From assembly GCA_007570785.1 (NCBI GenBank), contig ML662449.1, forward strand, positions 8,485,987-8,549,986: a stretch of DNA of 64,000 bases, read 5' to 3'. Origin of the DNA: Antilocapra americana (lineage: Eukaryota > Chordata > Mammalia > Artiodactyla > Antilocapridae). The position numbers and the translations under genes were made by a program. The stretch's first letter is position 1. Each line of letters starts with the position of its first letter. This document shows, piece by piece, positions 48,405 to 58,999 of the stretch. Under the pieces are notes generated by a model, which ran no database searches, had not been told where the DNA came from, and saw nothing but the letters and a program-made list of their open reading frames with translations.

Positions 48405-49396
48405 ATATTCTTTTTAATTCTCCCACACTGGATCAGTACCTTGGAAACAATTATTCTAGTATATTTTATTGGTTTAACGAATTTTTAAGACTTTGGAATA
48501 AACAAAAAAGATTATTGTGTGTCTCCAGTGGAAAACTAGGCATCATTTATGGTACAACTTTGCAGGTTCTCTAATTCTATGAAGTTTGTGCTTTTCCTTG
48601 TATGTGAATTACTTCACAACCCTATAAATTGTGGATAACTGATAGCAATGCAAACAATTCTTGTCTATGAACATGCAAATGAATTGTGATGGAGTTGCAA
48701 CCCCGCTCCACTCGCCAGGGAAAAAGCCTACTTTCTGTCCATTTGTAAATTGACTTTCCCACTCCTTTCCTCCATATGAATTTGTCTCTGACTTCTTCTT
48801 TGAACCAGTTGTGATATCTGGCTGGTTCCCCACTTTAATTCATGAGCTAAATAAAGTTTTCACTTTATTACATGTGAGTCATGATTTCATCTTGATGTTT
48901 TAATTTTTTTAATTTAAACTTCTAAAAACTTATTCTTCAGCATGGGTAACTCCAAAAAAGCCTTACATGTGGCTGAGAAGTATCAGAATACTGCTAGTAC
49001 TCAACCTAAATGGAGGTGTCAAAACCAGAGAGGAGTCTGAGGTTCACCTACCTGTGAGTTTACAAGTTTGTCTCCACGGTTTCGTATAAGCTGACATCAG
49101 ATACCAGACTTTCAGACCTTAGGATGGGACAAAGAACATTGTTACTCACAGCACAGCAGGCAGGATAAGCTTCATGTCTGTGTTGTTCCTCTTACCTCTG
49201 GGAGGACTGTGGGGGTGAGGCAAGGACTGTGAGGCAAGATGGAATGGCTCAAATGGATTCTGCACGTGCAGGAGGTTTGCATCACAGCTGAGAAATCTCA
49301 AGCTTAGGGAACCTGAATCTTTGATCACAGGCTGCAAGCAAACCTGCCCAAACATTGCCTCAGAGGGAGACATTATCTTTATTATTGCTATTGCTG
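48405..49396. other. Intergenic stretch, nothing recognised
   Basis: No open frame with a family resemblance and no clear repeat. 48470-48890 is AT-rich. Confidence 0.45.
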
Positions 49397-49397
49397 T

Positions 49398-50660
49398 TGT
49401 TCAGTTGCTAACTTGGGTCTGACTCTTTTCCACCTCATGAACTGCAGCACGCCAGGTTTCCCTGTCCTTCACTATCAACTGGAGTTTGCTCAAACTCAAG
49501 TCCATTGAGTTGGTGATGCGATGCGGTGATCTCAACCTCTGTTGCCTCCTTCTCCCCCTGCCTTCAATCTTTCCCAGCTTCAGGGTCTTTTCCATGAGTT
49601 AGCTCTTTACATCAGGTGGTCAGTATTGGCGCTTCAGCTTCAGCATCAGTCCATCCAATGAATATTCAGGGTCGATTTCCTTAAGGACTGATTGGTTTGA
49701 TATCCTTGGTGTTCAAGGGACCCTCAAGAGTCTTCTCCAACACCATAGTTCGAAAGCATCAATTCTTCAGTGCTCAGTCTTCTTTATGGGCCAACTCTCA
49801 CATCCATACATGACTGCTAGAAAAACAAAAATTTTGACCAGACAGACCTTTGTTGGAAAAGTAATGTCTCTGCTTTTTAAATACATTGTCTAGGTTTGTC
49901 ATAGCCTTTCTTCCAAGGAGCAGCACCTTTTAATTTCATTTCTGTAGTCACCATTCACAGTGATTTTGGAGCCCAAGAAAATAAAGTCTGTCATTGTTTC
50001 CATTCCCCCTCCCCATCTACTTGCTATGAAGTGATGGGACCAGATGCTGTGATCTTTATTTTTTGAATGTTGAGTTTTAAGCAATCTTTCTCACTCTCTT
50101 CTTTCACCCTCATCAAGAGGTTCTTTAATTCCTCTTTGCTTTCTGCCATTAGAATGGTATTATCTGCATATCTGGGGATGTTGATATTTCTCCCACCAAT
50201 CTTAATTCCAGCTTGTGCTTCATCCAACCTGGCGTTTCATATGAGATACTCTGTATATAAGCTAAATAAGCAGAATGAAAATATACAGCCTTGACGTAAT
50301 CCCTTCCCAATTTTGAACCAGTCCGTTGTTCCAAGTCCAGTTCTAACTGTTGCTTCTTGACCTGTATACAGTATTCTCAGGAGGCAGGCAAAATGTACTG
50401 GTGTTCCCAACTCTTTAAGAATTTTTCACAGTTTTCGTGATCCACACAGTCAAAGGCTTCAGCATTGTCAATGAAGCAGAAGTAGATGTTTTTCTGGAAT
50501 TCCTTCACTTTTTCTATGATCCAGTGCATGTTGGCAATTTGATCTCTGGTTCCTCTGTGTTTTCTAAATCCAGCTTGTACATCTGGAATTTCTTGGTTCA
50601 CATACTGTTGAAGCCTAGCTTGAAGGATTCGGAGCATTATCTTGCTAGCATGTGAAATGA
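49398..50660 (-). mobile_element. BovB LINE, 5'-truncated
   Basis: Minus-strand reverse-transcriptase frames: [20 protein letters not shown], the active-site block PRYADNTILMAESKEELK (Asn replaces the second Asp of YADD, a catalytic loss) and the C-terminal region. Ends in the BovB tail at the left. Several stops. Confidence 0.92.
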
Positions 50661-50920
50661 TATTGGACAGTAAATAAATCTGCCCTTGCTCTGGAGAGAC
50701 ACCCTCTCTCTACCTTCCAAGGTTGGTTTTCACTATACAAACATCCATGAAAAGACAGTGAATCTGCTTGCAAATTGTAGAGAAACACAAGAGATCCATG
50801 GAGAAGTATCTCTCAATAAAAGGAAAGCCTTAAATTATTAATTTATTTAAACTCATTAGAGAATATCTAGTCTCTGCCCAGTGGGCCTCCAGTGCAAAAT
50901 ATGTAACCAAGCACCCATCA

Positions 50921-51130
50921 GTTCAGTTCAGTTGCACAATCGTGTCTGACTCTTTGTGACCTCATGGACTGCAGCATGCCAGGCTTCCCTGTCCATCACC
51001 AACTCCTGGAGCTTGTTCAAACTCATGTCCATCAAGTCAGTGATGCCATCCAACCATCTTATCCTCTGTCGTCCCCTTCTCCTCCTGCCTTCAATCTTTC
51101 CCAGAATTAGGGTCTTATCCAATGAGTTGG
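50921..51130 (-). mobile_element. BovB 3' end, minus-strand arm of an inverted pair
   Basis: CAGTTCAGTTGCACAATCGT at the left is the tail; [20 protein letters not shown] lies within the minus-strand frame. Faces a plus-strand BovB end at 51183-51286. Confidence 0.9.
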
Positions 51131-51182
51131 TTCCAATGAACCAAGTACACATATTAAACAGCAATTCCTCCCATCAGGAATC

Positions 51183-51286
51183 GGTGATGAACAGAGAAGC
51201 CTGGTGTACTGCAGTCCATGGGGTTGCAAAGAGTCAGACATGACTGAGCAACTGAACTGAACTGAACTGAACTGAACCTCCCAACA
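51183..51286 (+). mobile_element. BovB 3' end, plus-strand arm of an inverted pair
   Basis: GAAGCCTGGTGTACTGCAGT, then AGAGTCAGACATGACTGAGC and four ACTGA repeats as tail. Confidence 0.9.
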
Positions 51287-51448
51287 GACACAGAGACACA
51301 AATTCATGTGGAAATGATCAAAGAAACATAAAAGTTTACCTATGCATATACCCATTCGCTTCAATGAAAGCATTTCCACAGGTATATCTTCTAGCTTTGT
51401 TAGCTGAGAGCCAAGAGACAACAACACCCTGGTAGCAACAGCCACAAT

Positions 51449-52046
51449 ACTATGGACTTTATATCCCTCCAAAATTCATATGTCAAAATTCTAATCCCCA
51501 ATGTGATGGTATTAGAAGATGGAGGCTTTGGAAGGTAATTAGACCATGAGGGTGGAGCCCACATGAATGGGATTAGTGCCCTAATAGAAAGACACAAGAG
51601 AGATTGCTTTCTCTCTCTCTGCTTTTCTCTACATGGGGATACCACAAGACAGCAGTCTGCAGTGGAGAAGAAAGCCCTTAACAGAACCCAACTATACTGG
51701 CACCCTGATCTTGTATATCTAGTTTCCAGAACTGTAAGAAATAAATTTCTGTTGTTTATCAGACAGTCTACGGTGGTTTGTCACAGCAGCCTTCCCAGGG
51801 GCTTACATGGTGTCTCAGACAGTAAAGAATCAGCCTGTAATGCAGGAGATCCAGGCTTGAACCCTGGTGTCAGGAAGATCCCCTGGGGAAGGGAATGGTT
51901 ACCCACTCCAGTATTCTTGCCTGGAGAATTCCATGAACAGAGGAGCTTGGCAGGCTACAGTTTATGGGGTTGCAAAGAGTTGGACACAACTGAGTGACTA
52001 ACACACACACTGTGGTAGTTTGTCACAGCAGCCTAAACTGACTAAG
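51449..52046 (+). mobile_element. MLT1-type LTR, split by a Bov-tA
   Basis: CCAAAATTCATATGTCAAAA, CCCCAATGTGATGGTATTAG, GGGTGGAGCCCACATGAATG, then AGAAATAAATTTCTGTTG and TTTGTCACAGCAGCC are MLT1 text. The Bov-tA at 51792-52017 breaks its 3' end. Confidence 0.8.
51792..52017 (+). mobile_element. Bov-tA SINE with 16-bp target duplication
   Basis: Complete copy. GTTTGTCACAGCAGCC is exact at 51776-51791 and 52018-52033, inside the MLT1 LTR. The exact duplication suggests a fairly recent insertion. Confidence 0.94.
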
Positions 52047-52886
52047 ACACACACACCTACTGCCCAGATCTTGATGTACTATCTCCAATAAAAGAAATGA
52101 GGGCTCTATGGAGAAACAGATGATTCTAGGACTAGGACACGAAATATACAAGATGAGCCTGGAGCAACTTGTACAAAAATTGTTAAAATGAGTAAACCCG
52201 CAATGAGGGGTCATGTCAAAGGGACACAGGAGCCAACTGAATGAAACCCCAATGGCCAGAGATGGAACAATTTGAACTACAAAGTACATAAAGCAGTACT
52301 GGATTATAGTCCAAAGAATAAAATAGATAAACAAATGATTGGATTAAATAATTAAAGGAATGAGAGAACCAGCAAATCTATTCCAAGAATTCCAACTAAT
52401 TTGGGTAAAGACTCCACCCTCAAGAACATGGAGCAGAAATCCCTCTTCTTAGTCATGCGTTGTTTGTAGTAACTTTCTTTCAAAGAGTATAGTATAGGAA
52501 GGAAAAAAGAGTATGCTTATGGTGGAGAAAACTGACAAACCTTAGCCTGGTGATCAAGGTCAATACCAACAGTGAGAGCTCAGGTTGAAAGTATATACTC
52601 TTGATGCCTAACCATGAGAAAAATGTTAGCCAAGTCTCAACTGAAGAACATTCTACCAAATACTTGACTGGTACTCAAAGTCATCAGAAACAAAGAAGTT
52701 CTGAGAAATCACCACAGCTAAGAGGAGCCTAAGGAGATGTGACAACTGTAACATAGGGTGGGACCCAGGATAAAGGACATTAAGGGAAATCTAAGTAAAT
52801 CTAAAGAAGGTATCAACTTTAGTTAATAATAATGTATTGATATCAGTGAACCAATAATGGCAAATAGGTCATACTAATGTAAAAAT

Positions 52887-53872
52887 CTGTACACAGGTCA
52901 AGAAGCAACAGTTAGAACTGGACATGGAACAACAGACTGGTTCCACATTGAGAAAGGAGTACATCAAGGCTGCATGTTGTCACCCTGTTTATTTAACTTC
53001 GATGCAGAGTACATCATGCGAAATGCCAGGCTGGATGAAGCACAAACTGGAATCAAGATTGCCGGGAGAAATATCAACAACCTCAGATACACAGATGACA
53101 TCACCCTTATGGCAGAAAGTGAAGAGGAACTGAGGAGCCTCTTGACAAAAGTGAAAGAGGAGAGTGAAAAAGCTGGCTTAAAATTCAACATTCAAAAAAC
53201 TAAGATCATAGCATTCAGTCCCATCACCTTGTGGCAAATAGATGGAGAAACAATGGAAACAGTGACAAACTTTAGTTTCTTGGGCTTCAAAATCACTGTG
53301 GATGGTGACTACAGCCATGAAATTAAAAGATGCTTGCTTCTTGGAAAAAAGCTATGACCAGCCTAGACAGCATATTAAGAAGCAGAGACATTACTTTGCC
53401 AACAAAGGTCTGTCTAGTCAGAGCTATGATTTTTCCAGTAGCCATGTATGGATATGAGAATCGGACTACAAAGAAAGCTGAGCACTGAAAAGTTGATGCT
53501 TTTGAACTGTGATGTTGGAGAAGACTCTTGAGAGTCCTTTGGACTGCAATGAGAGAGATCCAACCGGTCAATCCTAAAGGAAATCAGTCCTGATTATTCA
53601 TTGGAAGGACTGATGGTGAAGCTGAAACTCCAATACTTTGGTCACCTGATGGAAGAATTGACTCATTGGAAAAGATTCTGATGCTGGGAAAGATTGAAGG
53701 CAGGAGGAAAAGGGGACAACAGAAGATGAGGTGGTTGTATGACATCACTGACTCAATGGACATGAGTTTGAGCAAGCTCCAGGAGTTGGTGATGGACAGG
53801 GAAGCCTGGCGTGCTGCAGTCCATGGGGTCACAAAGATTCGGACATGACTGAGCAACTGAACTGCACTGAAT
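52887..53872 (+). mobile_element. BovB LINE, 5'-truncated
   Basis: Starts in the palm region (ACAGTTAGAACTGGACATGG) and runs to the tail ACTGAGCAACTGAACTGCAC. The active-site block reads NLRYTDDITLMAESEEELRS (YTDD). Frameshifts split it into three frames. Confidence 0.92.
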
Positions 53873-54262
53873 GTAAAAACAGAGGAAACTGAGTAGAGGG
53901 CATATAGTACCTCTCCCTACTATATAAATTTTTGTATATCTAAAACTATTCTAAAATATAGTCAATATTTATTAAAAAAAAAAAAAGAAAGCATTTCCAA
54001 TTTACCTTCATCTTCTCAACTTCTATCCTGTGCAGATAGAGATTCTGATGTAACCATTTCCATATTATTATGTTCACATCCTATTTGTTCAGAAAGGCTT
54101 TAAACTTAATCAGGACTCTTTTGCAATGGAAAATTTGTTTCATCAGTTCTTCCTCTCCCTCTGAACATTTTGAAGGTAGAGAACACTGCTTTTTAGAAAA
54201 GTGCACCTTTGTTAAGTTCAAGATTTTAATGCGGTGGTAAGTCTCTAGTTGTCTAAAGATAT

Positions 54263-54378
54263 GTTAAATCACTAAGTCGTGTCTGACTCTTTGTGACCCC
54301 CACGGACTATAGCATGCCAGGCTCCTCAGTCCTCCACTGTCTCCCAGAGTTTGCTCAAATCCATGTCCACTGAGTCAA
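54263..54378 (-). mobile_element. BovB/Bov-A 3' end fragment
   Basis: AAATCACTAAGTCGTGTCTG, GCATGCCAGGCTCCTCAGTC, AGAGTTTGCTCAAATCCATG. About 115 bp only. Confidence 0.8.
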
Positions 54379-54399
54379 AGAAATTTCAGATTTTTAAAG

Positions 54400-55030
54400 A
54401 TGTTATTTTTCAAAAAGGCCTTACACCATCACCACCAACAAGCAAAAACTAAGAGGATGGATAACCAGAAGAATCTCACTAACATGGACAAACTGAAAGG
54501 ACTAACTTTCGGAAGTGCGTTCTGCTGAAGGTTGATGCCAATCAAATCCTAATCTTGTTAGAACATTTGGAGAAGTGCAGCAAACCAAGCACCATGGAAC
54601 AGTGCTGCTGGGCACTTACTATCAGCCCACTCTTGGTGCAGTGAGTGGACCTGAAGGAGGAGAAGTGCAGTGTTACCATAGACCTTGGGGACTGTTGGAT
54701 GAAAGGGTGGGGCTAGCGGCAGCTTCAGGCTCACAGAACACATGCGCAGTTTGCCATGGCCGCAATCAGAGGCCGAGATCCAAGCTGTGTCTGACAAGAT
54801 CCCCAGCATTGCTGCTCTGGGGAAGGAGTGCTTTTTTGTTATACGCAACAGTACCCTCCTCCAGTTAAGCACTGTGGTCATGAGGTTGTTCTGCCCAGAG
54901 TAGGTGCCTTTGGCCATGAAAAGACCTTCACAGGCTAGCTGCAGCCCAGGGGAGTTTCCCAAACAACTGCTAAGCTGCAACTCAAACAGAACCTTGAAGA
55001 AGCTCCTCACTTCCATATCCTGGCCACCAT
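54400..55030. other. Unassigned GC-richer block, possible old processed pseudogene
   Basis: About 600 bp richer in GC and CpG than its neighbours, lying between BovB pieces. Short plausible peptide runs occur on the plus strand in different frames (for example VDANQILILLEHLEKC, then EAEIQAVSDKIPSIAALG), as in a frameshifted retrocopy. The minus strand has a 152-codon open frame (54558-55016) that I do not recognise. I cannot name a parent gene. Confidence 0.3.
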
Positions 55031-55034
55031 CCCA

Positions 55035-55950
55035 AACAATTAGGCTTCTGGTTTTTTAAAAACAAAGCACTAATTAGTCTAAAATTACTTCCTTGAGCAG
55101 AGAAGTTCTAGCCTGGCTTGAAAGATATGAACCAAGATAGAATTCATTTCAACTCTGACACTGAAATATATAGTGTCCTCTCTCTTAAAGGACAACAAGC
55201 AAACCCAAAAATCAGCACATATGAAAAGATTTGACAGTGCCAACTGTACCATGTTCCTGAGGGAGCTGGAGCCAGTAAGGTACAATTACAAAGTACCTAT
55301 TCTTTTCCTTGGTATTCCTCCCTCTGACAAACAGTTCCTTCTCAGCGCCTTGGATAAGATCTTGGGCAGTTTCCACATATTTCACAAGAACTCTTAGCTT
55401 TAAAAACAAACAATCCAAATCAGTCGAACAATCATATTAACTATAGTCCAGGATAATAGTAAACCCTCCAGACATTTTTGTTTAATTTACAGCATTTCCT
55501 CATCCTTAGTTTGAAACCTGGAGTAAAGAGTGAAGTTTCTGATCTGCTTCTTTACACTGTCCTAGCTCCTTCTCTGACCTTATTTGCTAATTCAGGCTTT
55601 CTGGACTCCTCAGGATGTAAGGGGGAGGTAGATGTGGTGAAAGATATATCATCAGGTCTGTCCCTGGGCCAACAAACATCTAGAATAGTTGCCTTAGCTC
55701 CTGTGCTTAGGGGTAGGGGGGGGAGTCTATTAGGCACTGTGCTTTAATTCCTCATTTTTGTACATCATTAAAACTTAATTTGAAATCAACTACACTTCAG
55801 TAAAAAAATAACTAAATTAATTTAAAAACTTCATTTGAAAAATTCTGCTCTTCACGATAACCTAAAGGAGGTGAAAGAGCCCTAACCATGCAGGCTCCTT
55901 TCAAGAGAACTCATGATGACAAGCCCACCTTACTTAGTTTCCCTGAGGAC
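55035..55950. other. Intergenic stretch, nothing recognised
   Basis: Small open frames only, none with domains. 55740-55860 ends in an L1-like A-rich phrase (AACTACACTTCAGTAAAAAA). Confidence 0.4.
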
Positions 55951-55962
55951 TTTTGGATCAAC

Positions 55963-56326
55963 CCTGCGGTGTTGGAGAAGCCTTTGCAAGTCCTTTGGAC
56001 AGCAAGAAGATCTAACCAGTCCATCCTAAAGAAAATCAGTCCTGAATATTCATTGGAAGCACTGATGCTGAAGCTGAAACTCCAATACTTTGGCCACCTG
56101 ATGTGAAGAGCCTACTCATTTGAAAAGACCCTGATGCTGGGAAAGATTGAAGGCGGGAGGAGAAAGGGATGACAGAGGATGAGATGGTTGGATAGGATCA
56201 CTGACTCAATGGACATGAGTTTGAGTAATTTTCAGGAGTTGATGATGGGCAGAGAAATCTAGTGTGCTGCAGTTCATGGGATTGCAAAGAGTTGGATATG
56301 ACTGAGCGACTGAACTGAATTGAATT
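55963..56326 (+). mobile_element. BovB LINE 3' end
   Basis: From TGCGGTGTTGGAGAAGCC through TCTAACCAGTCCATCCTAAA to the tail CTGAGCGACTGAACTGAATT. Covers only the last ~360 bp of the element. Confidence 0.9.
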
Positions 56327-56329
56327 GGG

Positions 56330-56780
56330 TTTGGCCTGACCAGCACGATCACCAGCCGGCACTGGAGCCCCTGCTTGGGAGATGCAGTATGGCTGGCTCC
56401 TTGTCTCTCAGGATGCTTATCCTGGTTCTGACACTGCAGATGATGGCAACAATCCCCTTGAGGTGGACAAGGTCTCCCTTGGGAATGTTCCTTCCCATTA
56501 CCCTCTCAGCCTCTAGAGTGAGTTTAACCAGATAAGCTCTCCTTCAGGGGTCTCTTCATCCATCCTGTTGGTCTCCGTGGACAGGATCCTTCTTAAGACA
56601 CCCCAGACAGTCTTCCCATCAAAGGGTCTACATCTGGGCCCAGAATCCAGGCTCTTGGGCCCCCAGGCATGGAGACTGCAGCTTTGTTCCAGTGCATTTC
56701 TTTCATCTCCATCTCCTGTGGGAGCTATTCTATCCATGGGCTCCCTTCCCTAAATGTTTCTGGTTTGGAGCACTCTGAAA
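56330..56780. other. Unassigned GC-richer block between two BovB copies
   Basis: About 450 bp, GC-rich, without BovB or SINE text. Minus-strand frame 56737-56513 gives MDRIAPTGDGDERNALEQSC and continues for 74 codons; plus-strand frames are of similar length. I see no known domain. It may be ordinary unique sequence, an unlisted LTR piece or a retrocopy. Confidence 0.3.
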
Positions 56781-56784
56781 CTTA

Positions 56785-57626
56785 GGTGCAGAGTATATCA
56801 TGAGAAACACTGGGCTGGAAGAAGCACAGCTGGAATCAAGATTGCCGGGGGAAATATCAATAACCTCAGATATGCAGATGACACCACCCTTATGGCAGAA
56901 AGTGAATAAGAACTAAAGAGCCTCTTGATGAAAGTGAAAGAGGAGAGTGAAAATGTTGGCTTAAAGCTCAACATTAAGAAAACTAAGATCATGGCATCCG
57001 GTCCCATCACTTCATGGCAAATAGATGGGGAAACAGTGGCTGACTTTATTTTGGGGGGCTCCAAAATCACTGCAGATGGTGATTGCAGCCATGAAATTAA
57101 AAGACGCTTACTCCTTGGAAGGAAAGTTATGACCAACCTAGACAGCATATTAAAAAGCAGAGACATTATTTTGCCAACAAAGGTCTATCTAGTCAAGGCT
57201 ATGGTTTTCCCAGTGGTCATGTATGGATGTGAGAGTTGGACTATAAAGAAAGCTGAGTGCTGAAGAATTGATGCTTTTGAACTGTGGTGTTGGAGAAGAC
57301 TCTTGAGAGATCCAACCAGTCCATCCTAAAGGAGATCAATCCTGGAGGTTCATTGGAAGGACTGAAGCTGAACTCCAATACTTTGGCCACCTAATGTGAA
57401 GAACTGACTTATTTGAAAAGACCCTGATGCTGGGAAAGATTGAGGACAGGAGGAAAAGGGGATGACAGAGAATGAGATGGTTAGATGGCATCACCGACTC
57501 AATGGACATGGGTTTGGGTGGACTCCAGGAGTTGGTGATGGACAGGGAGGCTTGGCGTACTGCTGTTTATGGGGTCACAAAGAGTTGGACATGACTGAGC
57601 AACTGAACTGAACTTAACTGAACTGA
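56785..57626 (+). mobile_element. BovB LINE, 5'-truncated
   Basis: Starts at CAGAGTATATCATGAGAAAC; the active-site block encodes [15 protein letters not shown], then a stop. Tail of ACTGAA repeats ends at 57626, 10 bp before the inverted repeat of the next element. Confidence 0.92.
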
Positions 57627-57636
57627 AAGTACATTC

Positions 57637-57935
57637 AGTCCCCTACATATGAATGAGTTCTATTCTGAGAATATGTTTTAAGTCCAGTTTGTTCATAAGT
57701 CCAATAAAATTAGCCTAGGTACCCAAATAACACAATCAGCTATATAGTACTGTACTGTAATAGGTTTATAATACTTTTCACACATAAAAAACAAACACAG
57801 AAAAATAAAGAAAACATTTTTAACCTTATGGTACAGCACCTTGAAAAGGATAGTGGTATAGTACAACAGCTGGCATACAGGGACATGTTCCCATCTATGG
57901 AAGTTAGCAATTTAAAGGTTCATATGTAGGGGACT
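57637..57935. mobile_element. Small DNA transposon with perfect 17-bp terminal inverted repeats
   Basis: AGTCCCCTACATATGAA at 57637-57653 is the exact reverse complement of 57919-57935. The interior is AT-rich (GTACTGTACTGTAATAGG, AAACATTTTTAACCTTATGG) with no open frame, so it is non-autonomous. The interior wording is familiar from an old mammalian DNA transposon, but I cannot give a secure family name. Confidence 0.75.
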
Positions 57936-58159
57936 TACTATACCCCTGCATCCCCTTCACTTGGTCCAAGGAGAGGGGAGCATGTCCTCCCTTTCCAAAT
58001 GGAAGATGGAGAGAAGGAATGGGCGTAGAGCCCTCTGATGATGCCCCAAGGAAATCTCCACAGCATTTCCAATCTCAGCACTCAAGTAGGAGCCAGGTGG
58101 TTGCTGATGGGAGTAGAGCCTGTTTGCCTCTTTTGCAAGTGGTCTGAGAATGATCTAGC

Positions 58160-58485
58160 ATGGGGGCAGCAGACTACAGCCTGCAAGCCACAGCCTCTCA
58201 ACACGTTTTTAGTAGAGCCCGTTAGCTGAGCATGGTTTTTCCATTTTTAAATGGTTTGTAAAAAGAGTTACTGACACATGAAAAGTATATGAAATTCATC
58301 TTTCAGTATCATAAATAAAGTTTTATTGGAACACAGCCACTTATTCATCTGTCTTGTATATGGCCACTTTTACATTAAAATTGTAGAGTTAGGTAGCTGT
58401 GACAGAGATTATGCGACCCAAAATGTCTAAAATATTTACTCTGTTGCCTCTGGTAGAAAAAGTGAGTCAATCCCCTGGTCTACAG
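58160..58485. mobile_element. hAT-type non-autonomous DNA transposon remnant
   Basis: GCAGCAGACTACAGCCTGCA at the left and AAAAAGTGAGTCAATCCCCT at the right match the decayed inverted ends of a hAT element. The interior has the known phrases AATAAAGTTTTATTGGAAC, ACAGCCACTTATTCATC and CTAAAATATTTACTCTGTTG. Confidence 0.65.
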
Positions 58486-58999
58486 CTTCTCTCAGAATGT
58501 AAAGGCTTTTAACAACAGTTACCTCCTTCCTTTCTGGATAAACACCAAGATCTGGTTTAACATGTGGTTACAAGTTCATCAGCTCAAAAGAACAGCACTT
58601 GGGAGCTGCAGAAAAGTGAATCAATGAAACAGAAAACGAGTTACGAAAATTGTCTACAACACATAACAAATCTGTCATATATATTCAAATATTCAATATC
58701 AACATGATACCTTCATATGTTTAAGGATTTGAAAAGGATATACTCACATACTTTTTCTGAAAAAGAAAAAAACAAATGACTTGATGAAGTATACGACTCA
58801 AGTAAAAAATTAGTCAAAATAACCCAAACCATTTACAGGAAAGGACATCAGTGAGAAGCTCATCTCTTGAAGCCCAGAGTATGAGCTGTGACCAAAACGT
58901 ATGTGTGAAAGTCTGTTTATGAAAAGGTTGCATCCTCACTCTCTCCCAGCCAGCACAACCCAAAGACTGGCCCACTTTTACTCCAGTAGTAAAGGTTTA

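Noticed and set aside
54558..55016. 152-codon minus-strand open frame
   Set aside because: No recognised domain; the same block shows protein-like runs on the other strand in changing frames, so the frame is probably a chance result of its GC content.
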